Source of the DNA: Deinococcus marmoris DSM 12784
Lineage (GTDB): Bacteria > Deinococcota > Deinococci > Deinococcales > Deinococcaceae
Assembly (NCBI RefSeq): GCF_000701405.1
Contig: NZ_JNIV01000018.1
Location: 1-53,915, forward strand
Reading direction: 5' to 3'
DNA length: 53,915 nt
The notes under the pieces were generated by a model. The model made no database searches. It was not told the origin of the DNA and was given only the letters and a program-made list of their open reading frames with translations. A program made the position numbers and the translations under genes. The first letter of the stretch is position 1, and each line of letters begins with the position of its first letter. This document shows positions 7,307 through 25,230 of the stretch, piece by piece.

Positions 7307-8524
7307 ATGACTTGGCGTTTTGCCCCGCAGGTCTGGCTGTTCCTGTCCACCTCGTTTTCCTTCGGGTTGGCACAGGCGTTCCTGGCGCTGTTCCTGAATT
7401 TTTACCTGCGGGCGCTGGGGCTGGGGCCAGAGTGGCAGGGCATCATGAACGCGCTGCCCGCGCTGACGCTGGTGCTGCTGAGCCTGCCCGCCGTGGCGCT
7501 GGCCCGCCGCATCAGCAACGCGCACACCATCAAGATTGGCGTGGCCCTGAGCCTGCTGGGAACACTGATTCTGGCGCTGGCGGGCGGGCCAGTGGGAGTG
7601 GTCACGGGCGCACTGGTGCAGGGGGCGGGCGCGGCGCTGATCATGGTGGCCGGATCGCCGTTCATGGCGAACAACAGCGACGAGAGCAGTCGCGTGACCC
7701 TGTTCAGCGTCCAGAGCGCCCTGATGACCGGGGCAGGCTTCGTGGGCAACCTGATCGGCGGGCGGGTGCCGGAAGCCTACGCGCTGTTCACTGGCACCGA
7801 ACCGAACGGGCTGGGAGCCTTGCGAACCGCGCTGCTCGTCGCCACCGCCCTGCAACTCCTCGGCCTGATTCCTGCCCTGAAACTGAGGCCCAGCGGCAAA
7901 ACGTCCCAGACCGGGCGCAGCTTTGCCGTGCGCGACAAGGGGAAAATGTTGCGGCTGATCTTCCCCAGCATGCTGGTGGGGCTGGGAGCCGGGGCCACCA
8001 TTCCGTTCCTGAACGTGTTCATTGAAGGCAAATTCCAGATCAATTACGCCAGCCTGGGGCAACTGTTCGCGTGGGCCAGTCTGGCGACGGCGGCCACCGC
8101 GCTGCTTCAGCCGCTGCTGGTGCGCCGATTGGGGCAACTCCAGGTGGTCTTGCTGGTGCAGGCCAGCAGTCTGCCGTTCCTGGCGCTGCTGGGATTTGCG
8201 CCGCAGTTGTGGATGGTCACCCTGGCGCTGTTCACACGCGGGGCGCTGATGAACGCCTCTGGGCCGGTCTACGGGGCCTACGCCATGTCCTCGCTGGACG
8301 AGGATGACCGCCCGATGTACTCGGCCCTGAACATCATCGCCTGGGATTCGGGTTGGGCCATCAGCAGCGTGCTGGCCGGGGTGGTGCGCGGTCAGTTGCC
8401 ATTTACCCTGGCCTTTCAGGTGCTGTTCGGCTGGACGCTGCTGATGTATGCCGGAAGTGTGCTGGCCATTTATCTGGGGTTGTACCGCCCGGCGCAGCGG
8501 CAGGCATTGACGCTGCCGGTTTAG
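7307..8524 (+). CDS. Major facilitator superfamily transporter
   Basis: A 405-residue protein with twelve predicted membrane helices in two halves of six. The halves are separated by a hydrophilic loop rich in K, S and R (about residues 188-210). The helix 2-3 loop (ALARRISN) resembles the basic A-motif loop of MFS carriers. There is no large soluble domain. It starts 25 bases after nth, so read-through from the nth promoter is likely. No -10 element or strong ribosome-binding site is visible at its own start. Substrate cannot be inferred; drug or metabolite efflux is the commonest role for proteins of this shape. Confidence 0.85.
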   Translation: MTWRFAPQVWLFLSTSFSFGLAQAFLALFLNFYLRALGLGPEWQGIMNALPALTLVLLSLPAVALARRISNAHTIKIGVALSLLGTLILALAGGPVGVVTGALVQGAGAALIMVAGSPFMANNSDESSRVTLFSVQSALMTGAGFVGNLIGGRVPEAYALFTGTEPNGLGALRTALLVATALQLLGLIPALKLRPSGKTSQTGRSFAVRDKGKMLRLIFPSMLVGLGAGATIPFLNVFIEGKFQINYASLGQLFAWASLATAATALLQPLLVRRLGQLQVVLLVQASSLPFLALLGFAPQLWMVTLALFTRGALMNASGPVYGAYAMSSLDEDDRPMYSALNIIAWDSGWAISSVLAGVVRGQLPFTLAFQVLFGWTLLMYAGSVLAIYLGLYRPAQRQALTLPV

Positions 8525-8680
8525 GGAGACGGCTCTGCCCAACGCAATCCCCCTCACATCCCCGTACCTCCACCTCTGTTAACCTGCTTTGTTTGAGTGG
8601 GGCCTCCCTTTGGTACGTCAAAACAGGTGTCCCCCAGCAATTCGGCCCGTTTTTCAGAGCGGCCAGAGGGGTGATTTTCT

Positions 8681-10213
<1,533 letters not shown>

Positions 10214-10331
10214 AGGAAAAAGTTTTCAGTAGCGCTGTTCTGGGTCACTTTCCCTTCGCGCCTTCGGGCTACGAGTCAGATGCAGAAAAGCAGGAGTCAG
10301 CTAGCCTCCGTCTTTTTTCTGGAGAATTGCT

Positions 10332-10625
10332 TTGCAGAAATTAATCGTTCTGGACATTCTGGGGATCGCGGTCATTCTGCTCTTTGCCTCTCTGTACTAC
10401 TCAGGCTATGTCGCTGGGGGAGTGAATGACGGTATGCAGAGTGAGGGCCGTGGTCCTGTCACCTCCGTTCACTTTAGTCTGCTGAGTTTCAAGTTCACGT
10501 ATCAGGGCGTGGCAGGAGTTGCCTTCCTAAATCTGCCATTTCTGCTCTCCATGCTTCTCCTGCTCATCAATGCAGTCTGGATTTCCATTGACCAGATCAA
10601 GAAGGAAAGTTCCACCGCTGGTTAA
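10332..10625 (+). CDS. Small two-helix membrane protein, function unknown
   Basis: A 97-residue frame starting at TTG 10332, with GGAG 7-8 bases upstream. It has an N-terminal hydrophobic helix (about 4-24) and a second near residues 62-85. Between them is a polar, glycine-rich segment (GGVNDGMQSEGRG) that would face outside, and the C-terminus is a charged QIKKESS tail. No family is recognised. A -10-like TAGCCT lies about 30 bases upstream, so unlike many neighbours this gene would have a leader. Lower base-composition bias than the surrounding genes makes it somewhat uncertain. Confidence 0.5.
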   Translation: MQKLIVLDILGIAVILLFASLYYSGYVAGGVNDGMQSEGRGPVTSVHFSLLSFKFTYQGVAGVAFLNLPFLLSMLLLLINAVWISIDQIKKESSTAG

Positions 10626-10667
10626 GCTCGCGTCGGTGGCGAGCCTGGGACGCACCACGAGCCTCTC

Positions 10668-10784
10668 CTCTTCTTTCACCGTCATGATGCCCAGCGCCGC
10701 GTCCACGTCCATCGTTTACCCAATGACGCCACTGCCTGGATTCCTGAGAAGGAACGGGGCCAGAGAGCGGGTGGCGGCATCCAG
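10668..10784 (-). pseudogene. Decayed fabI (enoyl-ACP reductase) fragment
   Basis: On the minus strand the frame reads LDAATRSLAPFLL, then GSGVIG, a TAA stop, TMDVDAALGIMTVKEE. The intact fabI at 23184 has LEAATRYLA and, some 75 residues later, LFLLSDLGSGVTGQTMYVDAGLSIMTVKED at its C-terminus. The relic therefore joins two parts of FabI with an internal deletion, and the Gln codon between GVTG and TMYVDA has become TAA (10716-10718). It continues past the normal FabI end without a stop. The remaining part of 10626-10994 holds only the leader of RNase J, with TATGAC near 10948 as a possible -10. Confidence 0.65.
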
Positions 10785-10994
10785 TTGGTGTGAATCTCTG
10801 TCGTGCCCGCGCCCGCCGTGCTAGCCTGCGTGTATCGCGCCATGATTTCGGCTCAGCAGAGCTGGAGACGGGCGACACAACCGCAGCAGTTGAGAGAGAC
10901 CCTTCCTGACTGCCTCCAGGCCGCATTCTCTGGGCCACCGCTGCATTCAATATGACTGGCTCCCTTCCGGGCCGCATCACACGGAGATTTTCAA

Positions 10995-12653
<1,659 letters not shown>

Positions 12654-12673
12654 GGGAAGAAGCATCGGAGTGG

Positions 12674-12704
12674 GGCCAGTCGCGTGCTGGCCTCATTCTT
12701 TTTT
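12674..12704 (+). terminator. Rho-independent terminator of rnj
   Basis: GGCCAG, a 7-base loop, CTGGCC, then TCATTCTTTTTT. The stem can be extended by a G-T pair. It lies just downstream of the rnj stop. Confidence 0.75.
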
Positions 12705-12790
12705 AGATATGGCGCGTGCTGGCAGGCGTGCGGGAAGTGCTGGCGGTGGTAGAGGATGACGAGGCGTGAACAGTAGAGCGGTTAAAAGAA

Positions 12791-12914
12791 ACCCCTCAGT
12801 CTGCTTCGCAGCCAGCTCCCCTCAAAAGGGAGCCAAGGAAGCCGTCCTGGCCGGGCAATTCCACACCTCTTACCTCCCTTCTAAGGGGAGGTGCCCCGAA
12901 GGGGCGGAGGGGTC
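12791..12914. repeat. Dispersed palindromic intergenic element, copy 1
   Basis: About 124 bp bounded by ACCCCTC and GAGGGGT. Inside are two smaller hairpins, CTCCCCTCAAAAGGGAG and CCTCCCTTCTAAGGGGAGG, and a GCCCCGAAGGGGC hairpin near the right end. A second copy in opposite orientation occupies 49981-50090. Both are intergenic and share their block order, including CAATTCCAC in the middle. Transcribed, the whole element could fold into a branched structure. Confidence 0.65.
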
Positions 12915-12999
12915 AAGCGGGTAGGGCAACCCTAAAATCGCACTTCGCAGTCACACTCTCCACCCCCGCATCCCCCACGTTTCCCCGCCCCATCCGCCC

Positions 13000-13005
13000 T
13001 ATAAT
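13000..13005 (+). promoter_or_regulatory. Leaderless -10 element of clpP
   Basis: A perfect TATAAT is followed by 7 bases and the clpP ATG, so transcription should begin at or next to the A of the start codon. Confidence 0.7.
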
Positions 13006-13012
13006 CGCGCGT

Positions 13013-14829
<1,817 letters not shown>

Positions 14830-14879
14830 AAGGCAACGAAGCTTACAGCATCCCCGCGCGGTGACTCCTAGAATCCTGG

Positions 14880-14904
14880 GACACCCTGCGGGGGTGTCGT
14901 TTTC
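14880..14904 (+). terminator. Terminator after clpX
   Basis: GACACCC, a 5-base loop, GGGTGTC, then GTTTTCT. It separates clpPX from lon. Confidence 0.8.
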
Positions 14905-14975
14905 TGAGGTGGCCCCGCGTTAAGCTGATCTATTCATCTGTCCCGCCACGGCGGCGGCAGTTCCAAGGAGCAAAA

Positions 14976-17411
<2,436 letters not shown>

Positions 17412-17424
17412 GTCCTGACCGTTG

Positions 17425-17462
17425 AAAGCCGCCTCACCAGTTCATCGGTGAGGCGGCTTTTT
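17425..17462 (+). terminator. Strong terminator between lon and pilT
   Basis: A 14-bp perfect stem (AAAGCCGCCTCACC / GGTGAGGCGGCTTT) with an 8-base loop is followed by T residues on the plus strand. It lies between convergent genes and may also stop pilT transcripts, though the T-run on the minus strand is only three bases. Confidence 0.85.
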
Positions 17463-17478
17463 ATGGGTTGGCCGGGGA

Positions 17479-18729
17479 TCAGCGTTTGCTTCTGCCCAGA
17501 CTGGCCGCGCCGCCGTAGCCGCCGGTTTCCGGCGTGCTGGTGGCCGCGCCGCGCCCCGTCTCGCCCCAACTCGTGGCCTTGGCAGATGCGGTGGACGGGG
17601 AACTGGCGGACGGCGGTGTGTAGCTCGCCTGTGGCTGATTCCCGGCAGCGGCTCCCCCCGCGTCGTTCGCCAGGCGGGCAAATTCCTTGGGATCGATGGA
17701 GCGCGAGGCCCCCACGTCGAAGCTGATCATGCGGCGGCGGTACAGATTGGCCAGAAAGGCGTCCATAGTGACCATGCCCTCACGCGCGCCGGTCTGCATC
17801 ACGCTGGTGATCTGGTAGGTCTTGCCCTCGCGGATCAGGGCACGCACGGCGGGATTGGCGATCAAAAGTTCGTAGGCCAGGATGCGGCCCTGTCCGTCCA
17901 GGCGCGGCAGCAACTGCTGGGTCATCACCGCCACCAGGTTGTTGGCGAGCTGCACCCGGATCTGCTCCTGCTGCTCCTCCGGGAACACGTCCACGATGCG
18001 GTCTATGGATTCCGGGGCGCTGTTGGTGTGCAGCGTGCCCATCACCAAGTGCCCGGTCTCGGCAGCCGTCACGGCGGCCTTGATCGTCTCGTGATCGCGC
18101 ATTTCCCCCACCAGAATCACGTCGGGGGCCTGACGCAGCACGGCGCGCAGAGCATTCTCGAAACTCATGGTGTCCGAGCCGACCTCGCGCTGGTTGACGA
18201 TGCTCTGCTTGTGGGAGTGCATGAACTCGATGGGGTCCTCGATGGTCACGATGTGCAGCTTCTTGTTGGCGTTGATGTAGTCCAGCATGGCCGCCAGCGT
18301 GGTGCTTTTCCCCGAACCCGTCGGCCCGGTGACCAGCACCAGCCCGCGCGGCGCGTTGGCGATATCGACGACGCTCTGGGGCAGCCCCATCTCTGCGGCA
18401 CTCTTGATCTTGGTGGGAATCAGGCGCATCACGCCGCCCACGTTGCCGCGCTGCATGAAGCAGTTGACGCGGAAGCGGGCGCGGTCCCCCAGCGCGAAAG
18501 AAAAGTCCAGCTCGCGGCGTTCCTCGAAGGTGCGCTGCTGCTTCTCGTTCATCATCGAGTACATCAGTTTGCGGGTCTCGGTGGGCACCAGATCGGCGAA
18601 ACCCTGCGGGCCGTACACGCCGTCGATCTTGAACTGCGGGGCCATGCCCACGGTCAGGATCACGTCGGACGCGCCCTTCTCGGCGGCCACGCGCAGGATG
18701 TCGGTGATGTCGGCAGAGGGCTGGGTCAT
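17479..18729 (-). CDS. pilT: Type IV pilus retraction ATPase PilT
   Basis: A 416-residue hexameric ATPase that disassembles type IV pili, driving twitching motility and DNA uptake. Walker A is GPTGSGKST (135-143). The Asp box (IVTIEDPIEF), Walker B (DVILVGEMRD) and His box (GHLVMGTLHTN) follow in order. The retraction-specific AIRNLIRE-type motif appears as AVRALIREGK. The tail beyond about residue 355 is a low-complexity run rich in A, S, T, G and P and is probably disordered. ATG at 18729 is chosen because AAGGAG lies 6 bases upstream; a start further upstream would add a proline-rich segment read from intergenic DNA. pilB lies 264 bases upstream on the same strand. Confidence 0.93.
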   Translation of the reverse strand: MTQPSADITDILRVAAEKGASDVILTVGMAPQFKIDGVYGPQGFADLVPTETRKLMYSMMNEKQQRTFEERRELDFSFALGDRARFRVNCFMQRGNVGGVMRLIPTKIKSAAEMGLPQSVVDIANAPRGLVLVTGPTGSGKSTTLAAMLDYINANKKLHIVTIEDPIEFMHSHKQSIVNQREVGSDTMSFENALRAVLRQAPDVILVGEMRDHETIKAAVTAAETGHLVMGTLHTNSAPESIDRIVDVFPEEQQEQIRVQLANNLVAVMTQQLLPRLDGQGRILAYELLIANPAVRALIREGKTYQITSVMQTGAREGMVTMDAFLANLYRRRMISFDVGASRSIDPKEFARLANDAGGAAAGNQPQASYTPPSASSPSTASAKATSWGETGRGAATSTPETGGYGGAASLGRSKR

Positions 18730-18993
18730 GGGTTGCTCCTTCGGAGGGTCTGGGGGGTCTGGGGGTCGGAGGGCGCGTTTATGGATGCCAGTCGATTCGG
18801 ACTGTGCTGGGAGGGCGCTTGCGTTCTCCCCTCCCAGCCTCTCCCGCAAGGAGGGAGGAGCAAAAAGCCTGTGTTTCTGGGGATGCGCTGAAATCTGAGA
18901 ACCTTTGTGAATACCCTCTAAGTATCTAGGTGTCTAAGCCGGGTCTACGTAACGGGGCGGTTCTACATCAACCATCAGCCGTTCACTATCACC

Positions 18994-21672
<2,679 letters not shown>

Positions 21673-21761
21673 GTCGTTCCTCCTTGCCGTGCAGATTGAA
21701 GCGGTTGAAACTGAAGTCGTGTGGATGGTGGGCGGGCCTTGCGTGAGGGGACAGAGCAGGC

Positions 21762-22268
21762 TCAGGTCTTCCAGTCATGCCCGTACCTCCGCAGGACCAC
21801 CCGCTCAAGTTGCCGTGCCGCGCGCGTATGCGGCAGCGAATTGCTGATGATAGGCCGCACCAGAATGGTGTGCATACCGCTGAGATTGCCGCCCAGCACA
21901 TCGGTGAACAGTTGATCGCCTACCATCCCGGTCTGATGTGCGGGCAGACCCAGCTCGGCCAGCGCGCGGCGGTAAGCACGCGGATGCGGTTTGCCCGCCA
22001 GCCCCACCCCCGAAAAGCCCAGCCGCTCCAGCCAGAAGGCGGCGCGGCGTCCGGTGGCGTTGCTCAGCAGGTACAGGCCAATCCCGGAATCCCGGAGTTC
22101 GCGCGCCCAGCGGAACATCCCGGCGGCGGCGGCTTCCTCGTAGCTGCCATAGGGAACCAGGGTGTTGTCCAGGTCCAGCAGCAGGCCGCGCAGCCCCCGC
22201 CGCGCCAGAAACTCGGGGGTGATGTGCAGGATGTCGTCGATCACGTCGTCTGGACGCAGCAGACTCAT
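21762..22268 (-). CDS. YqeG-family HAD phosphatase
   Basis: A 168-residue HAD-superfamily IIIA enzyme. The nucleophile motif is LLLDLDNTLVPY near residues 30-40. The second motif is LLSNATGRR and the third region is AGKPHPRAYRRAL with MVGDQLFTDVLGG. This arrangement matches YqeG (phosphatidylglycerophosphatase-like) proteins. I start it at ATG 22268, which overlaps the pgeF stop by 4 bases, so translation is probably coupled. The physiological substrate is unknown. Confidence 0.85.
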   Translation of the reverse strand: MSLLRPDDVIDDILHITPEFLARRGLRGLLLDLDNTLVPYGSYEEAAAAGMFRWARELRDSGIGLYLLSNATGRRAAFWLERLGFSGVGLAGKPHPRAYRRALAELGLPAHQTGMVGDQLFTDVLGGNLSGMHTILVRPIISNSLPHTRAARQLERVVLRRYGHDWKT

Positions 22269-23053
22269 GCCTGTCCCCCGGTCTTCAGGCCGATGACGGC
22301 CCACATCCGCCCGGTTTTCCCGGCGTCGCGGCGGTAGGAGTAGAACTCAGGCTCGGTGGAGCAGCGTCCACTGAGCCAGATGTTGTCCTCGCTCAAGCCT
22401 GCGCTCAGCAGCACTGCCCGGTTCGCGCCTGCCAGATCGAGGTGAGGCTGTTCGCCTCGTATCAGCACGAAGTCCCCCAAACCCGCCTGTGTAAACTTCT
22501 CCGCTACTTCCGCCCCCACGCCGTAGCGCTCGCCGCAGATGCCGGGGCCGACGGCGGCGCGGATGCGGCCCGTCTGCGCGCCCAGTTCGCACATCGCCTG
22601 TACCGTTTTCTCCGCAATGCGTCCCAGCGTGCCCTTCCAGCCCGCGTGGGCCGCGCCGATCACCCCTGCCTGCGCGTCTTCGAGCAGCAGCGGATAGCAG
22701 TCCGCCGTGCCAATCGCCAGCAAGACGCCGGGGGTGGCCGTGACCAGCCCGTCGCCGGTCCAGACGCCAGGACCAGTCACGGTGACGACTTCCGTTCCAT
22801 GCACCTGATCCAGCCGCGCAAAGTCAGCCGGGCCAAAGTCCAGCGCGGCGGCCAGACGGCGGCGGTTCTCGGCCACCACTTCCGCGTTGTCCTCGCGGTC
22901 ATCCAGGTTCAGACCCCCACCTGTTTCGGCACCGTATGGACCCACCGAACCGTACGGACCCGCCGAAATGCCGCCCGCACGCGTGGAAAAGGCGTGTGGC
23001 GTCATCAGATGTGGTGCGGTCAACAGCATCAGTTGCTCAGTATCTCCTTGCAT
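22265..23053 (-). CDS. pgeF: PgeF/YfiH-family multicopper-like oxidoreductase (peptidoglycan editing factor)
   Basis: A 262-residue member of the YfiH/LACC1 family. E. coli PgeF is reported to prevent misincorporation of L-serine into peptidoglycan, and family enzymes also show purine nucleoside phosphorylase activity. The metal and catalytic residues are visible: His in QVHGTEV, Cys in GTADCYPLLL and His in AAHAGWKG. A glycine- and tyrosine-rich stretch near residue 35 (GPYGSVGPYGAE) looks like a local duplication of GPYG. ATG at 23053 is used; an ATG eight residues later is possible. It overlaps the HAD gene and is divergent from fabI. Confidence 0.88.
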   Translation of the reverse strand: MQGDTEQLMLLTAPHLMTPHAFSTRAGGISAGPYGSVGPYGAETGGGLNLDDREDNAEVVAENRRRLAAALDFGPADFARLDQVHGTEVVTVTGPGVWTGDGLVTATPGVLLAIGTADCYPLLLEDAQAGVIGAAHAGWKGTLGRIAEKTVQAMCELGAQTGRIRAAVGPGICGERYGVGAEVAEKFTQAGLGDFVLIRGEQPHLDLAGANRAVLLSAGLSEDNIWLSGRCSTEPEFYSYRRDAGKTGRMWAVIGLKTGGQA

Positions 23054-23170
23054 GTCTCACTGGATTCTGACGGTTTGTGCCCCCATCCGGGGGAAGGCAG
23101 GGCGCAGTTGCCCGCAGGCCACGCTGCGCCCTGCTTGCACCCGCTCCAACCTGCGGCCCCCCGGCGGCGC

Positions 23171-23176
23171 TAAAGT
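23171..23176 (+). promoter_or_regulatory. Leaderless -10 element of fabI
   Basis: TAAAGT lies 7 bases before the ATG at 23184. The spacing supports this ATG over a longer upstream frame. Confidence 0.6.
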
Positions 23177-23183
23177 CCTGTGG

Positions 23184-23969
23184 ATGAGCGTGCAAATTGA
23201 TCTGAGCAACAAGACGGCCCTGGTGATGGGCGTGGCGAACGGGCGCAGCCTGGGCTGGGCGATTGCCGAGCAACTGCTGGCGGCAGGCTGCCGGGTGGGA
23301 TTTTCCTACCAGGGCGAGCGCCTCAAGGGCGAGCTGGACAAGCTGCTGGGGGACCGGGAGGGCGTGTGGACCCAGCAGGCCGACGCGACTTCCGAGGAAG
23401 ACCTGAGCGCCCTGTTCGCCCGCACAAAAGAGGAGTTCGGCGGGCTGGATTATCTGGTCCACGCCATCGCCTACGCGCCGCGTAACGCGATGGAGGGCCG
23501 CTTTGTGGACACCACACCCGAAGACTGGAACACTTCCCTGCACGTCAGCGCCTACTCGCTGGTGGCGATCTGCCGCCACGCCGAATCCCTGTTCCGTGAG
23601 GGCAGCAGCGTGGTCAGCCTGACCTACCATGCCTCGCAGCAGGTGGTCCCCAAGTACAACGTGATGGGCGTGGCCAAGGCGGCGCTGGAAGCCGCCACCC
23701 GCTACCTGGCCGCCGACTTCGGCTCCCGCGAGATTCGGATCAATACCATCAGCGCCGGGCCGATGCGGACCATCGCCGCCCGCAGCATCCCCGGTTTCGG
23801 TGGGCTGTACGACAAGGGCGCGCGCAACGCCGCTTTCGGGCGCAACGCAACCTCGCAGGAAGTCGGCAAGCTGGCCCTGTTCCTGCTTTCCGATCTGGGC
23901 AGCGGCGTGACCGGCCAGACCATGTACGTGGACGCGGGCCTGAGCATCATGACGGTGAAGGAAGACTGA
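23184..23969 (+). CDS. fabI: Enoyl-[acyl-carrier-protein] reductase (NADH)
   Basis: A 261-residue enzyme, the normal FabI length, catalysing the last reduction of each fatty-acid elongation cycle. The N-terminal Rossmann motif is GVANGRSLGWAIA. The active-site residues follow the FabI pattern with Y148, Y158 and K165 (TYHASQQ then KYNVMGVAK). The C-terminus is VDAGLSIMTVKED. ATG at 23184 follows TAAAGT by 7 bases; an open frame extending upstream is not preceded by any signal. It is divergent from pgeF. A hairpin (GGAGCCTG / CAGGCTCC, 23979-24012) without a T-run follows. A decayed copy of its C-terminal region lies at 10668-10784. Confidence 0.95.
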   Translation: MSVQIDLSNKTALVMGVANGRSLGWAIAEQLLAAGCRVGFSYQGERLKGELDKLLGDREGVWTQQADATSEEDLSALFARTKEEFGGLDYLVHAIAYAPRNAMEGRFVDTTPEDWNTSLHVSAYSLVAICRHAESLFREGSSVVSLTYHASQQVVPKYNVMGVAKAALEAATRYLAADFGSREIRINTISAGPMRTIAARSIPGFGGLYDKGARNAAFGRNATSQEVGKLALFLLSDLGSGVTGQTMYVDAGLSIMTVKED

Positions 23970-24391
23970 TCAGGGTCAGGAGCCTGCCAGACACGGTCAG
24001 CGCTCAGGCTCCCGGCTCCACGGTCCTGATCTAAGGCTCATCCAGAGCAGTTCTCCGAATGACGTCACCGGAATAAAAGACTTCTGGCGACTCCATTCTC
24101 TGCTCCGCAGCTTTGCAAGTCCTCTTGACTGGCACAGCTCCGCAGGAGAGGACGCTTGCCCGCTCCGCTCGGTCATAAAAATGGTCTTTTGATGACAACT
24201 GCTCCAGGTGTGTCGAGGATGGAAAGCCACCGGCGGGCTGTTGACTGTGATGAGCGAAGTTCCGCGCACATGCACTTCGGCGCAGCAACAGATTGTGCCT
24301 TTTTCGATGAACCAGAAAGCTGGGCCTTCCTCCTGAGCGGCCCTCCTGATCTCGTCTGGGGTTCAATTCCTCCTCAGACGGGATTAAGGCG
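23970..24391. other. Long intergenic region with hairpins, no supported gene
   Basis: This region has two structured parts. An 8-bp inverted repeat lies right after fabI (23979-24012). Further on, GTCCTCT / AGAGGAC (24119-24125 / 24147-24153) encloses GACTGGCACAGCTCCGCAGG. Three overlapping open frames of 80-110 codons exist, but none has a recognisable family, start signal or coding character. A dispersed small repeat or an untranslated RNA is possible. Confidence 0.35.
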
Positions 24392-24397
24392 TATTAT
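24392..24397 (+). promoter_or_regulatory. Leaderless -10 element of the response regulator
   Basis: TATTAT lies 6 bases before GTG 24404, supporting GTG initiation of a leaderless mRNA. Confidence 0.6.
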
Positions 24398-24403
24398 GAA
24401 GGC

Positions 24404-25069
<666 letters not shown>

Positions 25070-25230
25070 CGGTTTAAGTCCCAGAACTGTGGGTGTAGAA
25101 ATGGCCTTTCATATCAAACGCTGTCCGGGCAGGAAGAGGCTGGACAGTTCCCGTGCGTCCAGCAAGTTCTTCAGCTCCGCCCGCAGTGACACTCTTTTGA
25201 CAACGGCCCCTCTAGGCTGCCCCACCTGAC

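Noticed and set aside
18730..18849. N-terminal extension of PilT
   Set aside because: It reads a proline-rich segment from intergenic DNA; AAGGAG marks ATG 18729.
22887..23183. Upstream extension of fabI by about 99 codons
   Set aside because: It would overlap divergent pgeF and lacks a start signal; the -10 at 23171 and the FabI length support ATG 23184.
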